Shown: piece after piece, positions 61,164 to 64,000 of the stretch | Layout of the letters: every line of letters starts with the position of its first letter | Position numbering within the stretch: the stretch's first letter is position 1 | Assembly (NCBI RefSeq): GCF_008271695.1 | Contig: NZ_VKKY01000001.1 | Location: 496,001-560,000 of the forward strand | Source: Rufibacter hautae | GTDB lineage: Bacteria; Bacteroidota; Bacteroidia; Cytophagales; Hymenobacteraceae | Direction of reading: 5' to 3' | DNA length: 64,000 bases | The notes under the pieces: model-generated | The model's input: the letters and a program-made list of their open reading frames with translations, nothing else | Databases searched by the model: none | What the model was told of the DNA's origin: nothing | Translations under genes and position numbers: made by a program

Positions 61164-61217
61164 ACGTCCCTTGTTTTTAAGCTGAATGTAGGAAATCAAC
61201 TTAAAAACAAGGGACGT
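61164..61217. terminator. Hairpin downstream of inositol-phosphate synthase
   Basis: ACGTCCCTTGTTTTTAAG (61164-61181) pairs perfectly with CTTAAAAACAAGGGACGT (61200-61217), with a T-run on the plus-strand side. It begins 22 bp after the ino1-type stop and separates that gene from the interrupted small gene. Confidence 0.75.
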
Positions 61218-61238
61218 TTTTTCAGGCCACTAGTACTG

Positions 61239-62564
61239 TTACATCGCCTCTACCAAATCCTGGTAGTAATCCATGCCCAGGTGCGTGATCAGGTCTTCGC
61301 CCATCATGTGGCGCAGGGTGTTCTGCAGCTTGATCAATTGCTTGAAAATATCGTGCTCTGGGTTGAGTCCCTCCGCCGTTTGCGGTGACTTGAAGTAGAA
61401 AGACAACCATTCTTGGATGCCTGACATGCCGGCTCTTTTGGCCAGGTCACTGAACAGGGCAAGGTCAAGAACCAACGGGGCGGCCAGGATGGAGTCGCGG
61501 CACAGGAAGTTGATCTTGATCTGCATCTGGTAACCGAGCCAGCCGAAGATGTCGATGTTGTCCCAGCTTTCTTTGTTGTCACCGTGGGGCGGGTAGTAGT
61601 TGATGCGCACCTTGTGGTACATATCGCCGTACAGTTCGGGGTTGGACTCAGGGCGGAAGATTTCGTCCAGCACGCTCAGTTTGGAAACCTCCTTGGTCTT
61701 GAAGTTCTCAGGGGCATCTAAAACCAATCCGTCGCGGTTGCCCAGGATGTTGGAGGAGAACCAGCCCTTCACACCCAAGGCCCTGGCGTGCAGACCAGGC
61801 GCCAGAATGGTTTTCATGAGTGTTTGGCCGGTTTTGAAGTCTTTGCCACCAATAGGGGTTTCGGTTTGTCTGGCGAGTTCAATAAGCGCAGGAATATCGC
61901 AGCTCAGGCTGGGGGCTCCGTTCATGAAGGGCACACCCAGCTTGATGGCGGCATAGGCGTAGATCATGGAAGGCGCGATGGCCGGATCATTGTTCTGCAG
62001 ACCTTCCTCAAACGCCTCAATGCTTTGGTGCACCTCGGACTCTTCAATGTATTTCTCGGTGGAACCGCACCACACCATCACCAGGCGGGCGCAGTCGTTG
62101 GCTTCCTTGAAGTTCTCAATGTCGTCCATCAGGGCTTGGGCCAGATCGGCTTTGGTGGCCGCCTCCTTGATGTGGTCACCGTCCAGGTTGGCGATATAGG
62201 CCTTGTCAAACACCGCTTTCATGGGCTTGATGGCTTCCAGTTCGGCCTTCACGGCGTGCAGCATCATCGGCTCTATCACCTTGGCTTTCATAGCGGCCTC
62301 AAACACGTTGTCTGAGTACACATCCCAGCCCCCGAAGACAATATCATTTAGATGGGCAAGCGGAACAAAGTCTTTGATTTTAGGATGGCGGTTCTCGGTG
62401 CGTTTCCCTAACCGGATGTTGCCCATCTGGGTTAAAGAGCCAACCGGCTGCGCCAGGTCTTTTTTAACGGCTTCTACCCCGGCAATAAGCGTGGTGGCCA
62501 CCGCGCCTAATCCAGGCATCAACAAACCTAGTTTTCCTTCTGCTTTTTCTACGACATTATGCAT
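61239..62564 (-). CDS. ino1: myo-Inositol-1(3)-phosphate synthase
   Basis: Makes inositol 3-phosphate from glucose 6-phosphate using NAD. The 441-residue protein has the Rossmann start LLMPGLGAVATTLIAGVEA, IVFGGWDVYSDN, SMIYAYAAIKLGVPFMNGAPS, PIGGKDFKTGQTLMK and SSNILGNRDG, all diagnostic. In Bacteroidetes inositol feeds inositol lipids; no other inositol-lipid gene is in the window. Possible supplier of inositol for the nearby glycan locus, by proximity only. Confidence 0.95.
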   Translation of the reverse strand: MHNVVEKAEGKLGLLMPGLGAVATTLIAGVEAVKKDLAQPVGSLTQMGNIRLGKRTENRHPKIKDFVPLAHLNDIVFGGWDVYSDNVFEAAMKAKVIEPMMLHAVKAELEAIKPMKAVFDKAYIANLDGDHIKEAATKADLAQALMDDIENFKEANDCARLVMVWCGSTEKYIEESEVHQSIEAFEEGLQNNDPAIAPSMIYAYAAIKLGVPFMNGAPSLSCDIPALIELARQTETPIGGKDFKTGQTLMKTILAPGLHARALGVKGWFSSNILGNRDGLVLDAPENFKTKEVSKLSVLDEIFRPESNPELYGDMYHKVRINYYPPHGDNKESWDNIDIFGWLGYQMQIKINFLCRDSILAAPLVLDLALFSDLAKRAGMSGIQEWLSFYFKSPQTAEGLNPEHDIFKQLIKLQNTLRHMMGEDLITHLGMDYYQDLVEAM

Positions 62565-62963
62565 GTAACACGAGTTTATGGTTGGGTAATAAAGAGTTTA
62601 CTTTTGATAGGCAGCACCAGGGCTGGGTCTTTTACAAGGGTTATTGATTCTTGCCACTCACCTTCCACTTAGCAGGAAGAGGGCTGCAAAAGGCCAGACT
62701 TCCGGTAAGCGCATGGAACCTGCCCGTAAGTGTAGCGATTTTCAGCCGTGGCCTCAAGAGATCAATGAGAAAAAATGAAACTGGTTGATGCGGATCGGGC
62801 ATCTGCTTATGCTGTATTTTTCAAAAAACGGGTCTGAAACGAAAGAATGCTAAGCACCAGGGAAGCTTTTCCAACCCGGATTTTCCCGGTAGAAAAGCTA
62901 CTCCTTTCCTTGAACTTAAGCACCTATTGGCCGCAATTAAACCGCAATACTCATTTTAGGGCC
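62565..62963. other. Gap with no recognised gene
   Basis: Upstream region of the inositol-phosphate synthase gene. A half copy of the dispersed dyad (62816-62841) is the only feature noted; no clear -7 element was found. Confidence 0.5.
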
Positions 62964-63566
62964 TCAAGGTTGTATCTGGCCGGTGTCATTTATTAGCAGA
63001 ATCCGAGCGGTTTCTTCGTAAACTTCAATTATGCTCACAGAAGCCGGGCTGATCTCCAGGCGCTGGAAAAGGTCCAGGTGAATACCGGCGTAATACGCCA
63101 CCGCGGCTTTGATCAGGTCTGAATGGCTCACCACGGCCACGGTTTCGTGCGGGTGTTTTGCGCACAGTTTCTGCAAACCGGCCATAAAACGGGCCTGCGC
63201 CTCCAGCATCATCTCGCCGCCGGGAATCCGGGTCATGCTCCTGAAGGTGTTGAAGCGCTGGAATTCTGCCTTCCCAGACAGTTCCTCAAAGGCGCAATTG
63301 GTCCACTCCCCGAAGTTCAGTTCCAGGAAAGCCTCGTCTTGCTGCACCGGGAGCTGCTGCGCCTGGGAGATGAATTCGGCGGTTTGCAGGGTGCGTTCCA
63401 GCGGGCTGCTGTACAGGGCGTGTATTGGGAGACCAGCCAGCCTTTGGGCCAGGTACTGCGCCTGCGCCACCCCTTCCGGGTTCAGGAAAACACCCGGCGT
63501 GCGGCCAGATAAACGTTTGCCCACGGCGTCTGTGGTGGCGTGCCGGATCAATAAAATTTTGGTCAT
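62964..63566 (-). CDS. Histidine phosphatase family protein
   Basis: A 200-residue phosphoglycerate-mutase-like phosphatase: LLIRHATTDAVGKRLSGR (catalytic His in RHA), YSSPLERTLQTAEFI, the acid/base Glu in FLELNFGEWT, and VVSHSDLIKAAVAYY with the second His. Substrate unknown; candidates are sugar or inositol phosphates or alpha-ribazole phosphate. It lies upstream of ino1 on the same strand but 400 bp apart. A dyad copy sits 31 bp upstream of its start (63597-63635). Confidence 0.92.
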   Translation of the reverse strand: MTKILLIRHATTDAVGKRLSGRTPGVFLNPEGVAQAQYLAQRLAGLPIHALYSSPLERTLQTAEFISQAQQLPVQQDEAFLELNFGEWTNCAFEELSGKAEFQRFNTFRSMTRIPGGEMMLEAQARFMAGLQKLCAKHPHETVAVVSHSDLIKAAVAYYAGIHLDLFQRLEISPASVSIIEVYEETARILLINDTGQIQP

Positions 63567-63826
63567 GTCGTCTGGTTTATGAAAGCGCTGGTGTGCTATT
63601 TAGCGCCTACTTTTTGAATTTCTAGGCAAAAACGGAAAGGAAAATTTCAGCCGTGTCTTTAAACGGGCCATAGCCCAAACCGTTATCGCTCTTCGGCGGC
63701 GCCTTTGCTTTGGTTTTTTCCGGTAAATTTTCAATTGTGAGGCTCTGGGCTTTACCTTACATACCGGCTACAGGCGGCAATTTAAGCGGCTGAAGATATA
63801 ACCTAAACCAAAGGGATGCCGTTGGC

Positions 63827-64000
63827 ATGAATTACCATTTCCCGGGTGTGGGCTGTGCCTACAAAGCAACCCGCCGGCCCGGCCTCTACCCTTATTTCAG
63901 AAAAGCTTTGGAGAACCTACAACACAAGAACGTTTTAAAGATCGGGGTCCTGACCTTTCACCGCTGCATCAACTACGGAAGTTACTGGCAGGCCCGCTGT
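63827..64000 (+). CDS. Polysaccharide pyruvyl transferase family protein, N-terminus only
   Basis: An open frame reaching the right edge; 58 codons visible. The segment LKIGVLTFHRCINYGSYWQA is the typical start of the polysaccharide pyruvyl transferase (CsaB/WcaK-like) family, which adds ketal pyruvate to sugars. The start is uncertain: ATG at 63827 adds an unconserved 35 residues, and a TTG at about 63908 with GGAGAA beside it is possible. It fits as a continuation of the glycan theme. Confidence 0.7.
   Translation, partial: MNYHFPGVGCAYKATRRPGLYPYFRKALENLQHKNVLKIGVLTFHRCINYGSYWQARC

Noticed and set aside
60822-61199. 125-codon minus-strand frame with ATG
   Set aside because: A neighbouring minus frame gives a far more protein-like product (with one TAG); this frame is its shadow.

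Overview
The window reads as chromosomal DNA of a Bacteroidetes bacterium, most likely Hymenobacteraceae (Rufibacter/Nibribacter/Pontibacter type). The evidence is Bacteroidetes-style -7 promoter elements (TAnnTTTG) before several genes, weak Shine-Dalgarno sequences, and typical proteins of that group (FolB, DivIVA-like, DUF4385, DUF3817, bestrophin, DsbD fused to thioredoxin, Pycsar-type membrane protein). Taxonomy is inferred from gene content only. No tRNA, rRNA, CRISPR array, insertion sequence or prophage was recognised.

Layout. 1-38.8 kb is mostly housekeeping in short transcription units on both strands. It holds the N-terminal two thirds of ftsK, pyrD, a GAF/zinc-ribbon/membrane trio, DUF72, a luciferase-like oxidoreductase, a class A PBP, a WD40-DivIVA-folB operon, a phosphopantetheinyl transferase, a redoxin, an O-methyltransferase, a LysM lytic transglycosylase, an MFS exporter, a bestrophin, a two-component pair, dnaE, trxA, several exported or membrane proteins of unknown role, a DsbD-type reductase and a CBS/CNNM protein.

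39.5-50.2 kb is a compact same-strand glycan locus: SDR epimerase, a glycosidase-fold/CDP-paratose-epimerase-like fusion, MDR dehydrogenase, Gfo/Idh/MocA oxidoreductase, one GT4 glycosyltransferase and three CgeB-like glycosyltransferases. Related genes continue to 60.5 kb (exported hydrolases, DUF1080, polysaccharide deacetylase, CmoB/TIGR04290-like methyltransferase, cytoplasmic TIM-barrel glycosidase). Then come myo-inositol-phosphate synthase, a histidine phosphatase and, at the right edge, the start of a polysaccharide pyruvyl transferase. The locus shows no flippase, polymerase or priming transferase, so its product is unlikely to be an ordinary Wzx/Wzy polysaccharide. In the fusion protein the glycosidase-like domain has lost both positions expected to hold the catalytic glutamates.

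Intergenic DNA is unusually structured. A roughly 37-nt dyad (arms GTTTT-GC block-TGTTTT ... AAAACA-GC block-AAAAC) occurs in some 25-30 gaps with changes that keep the arms complementary. At least four other palindrome families sit in the longer gaps. A short conserved gene with an in-frame TAG at codon 7 lies hidden at 60808-61092.
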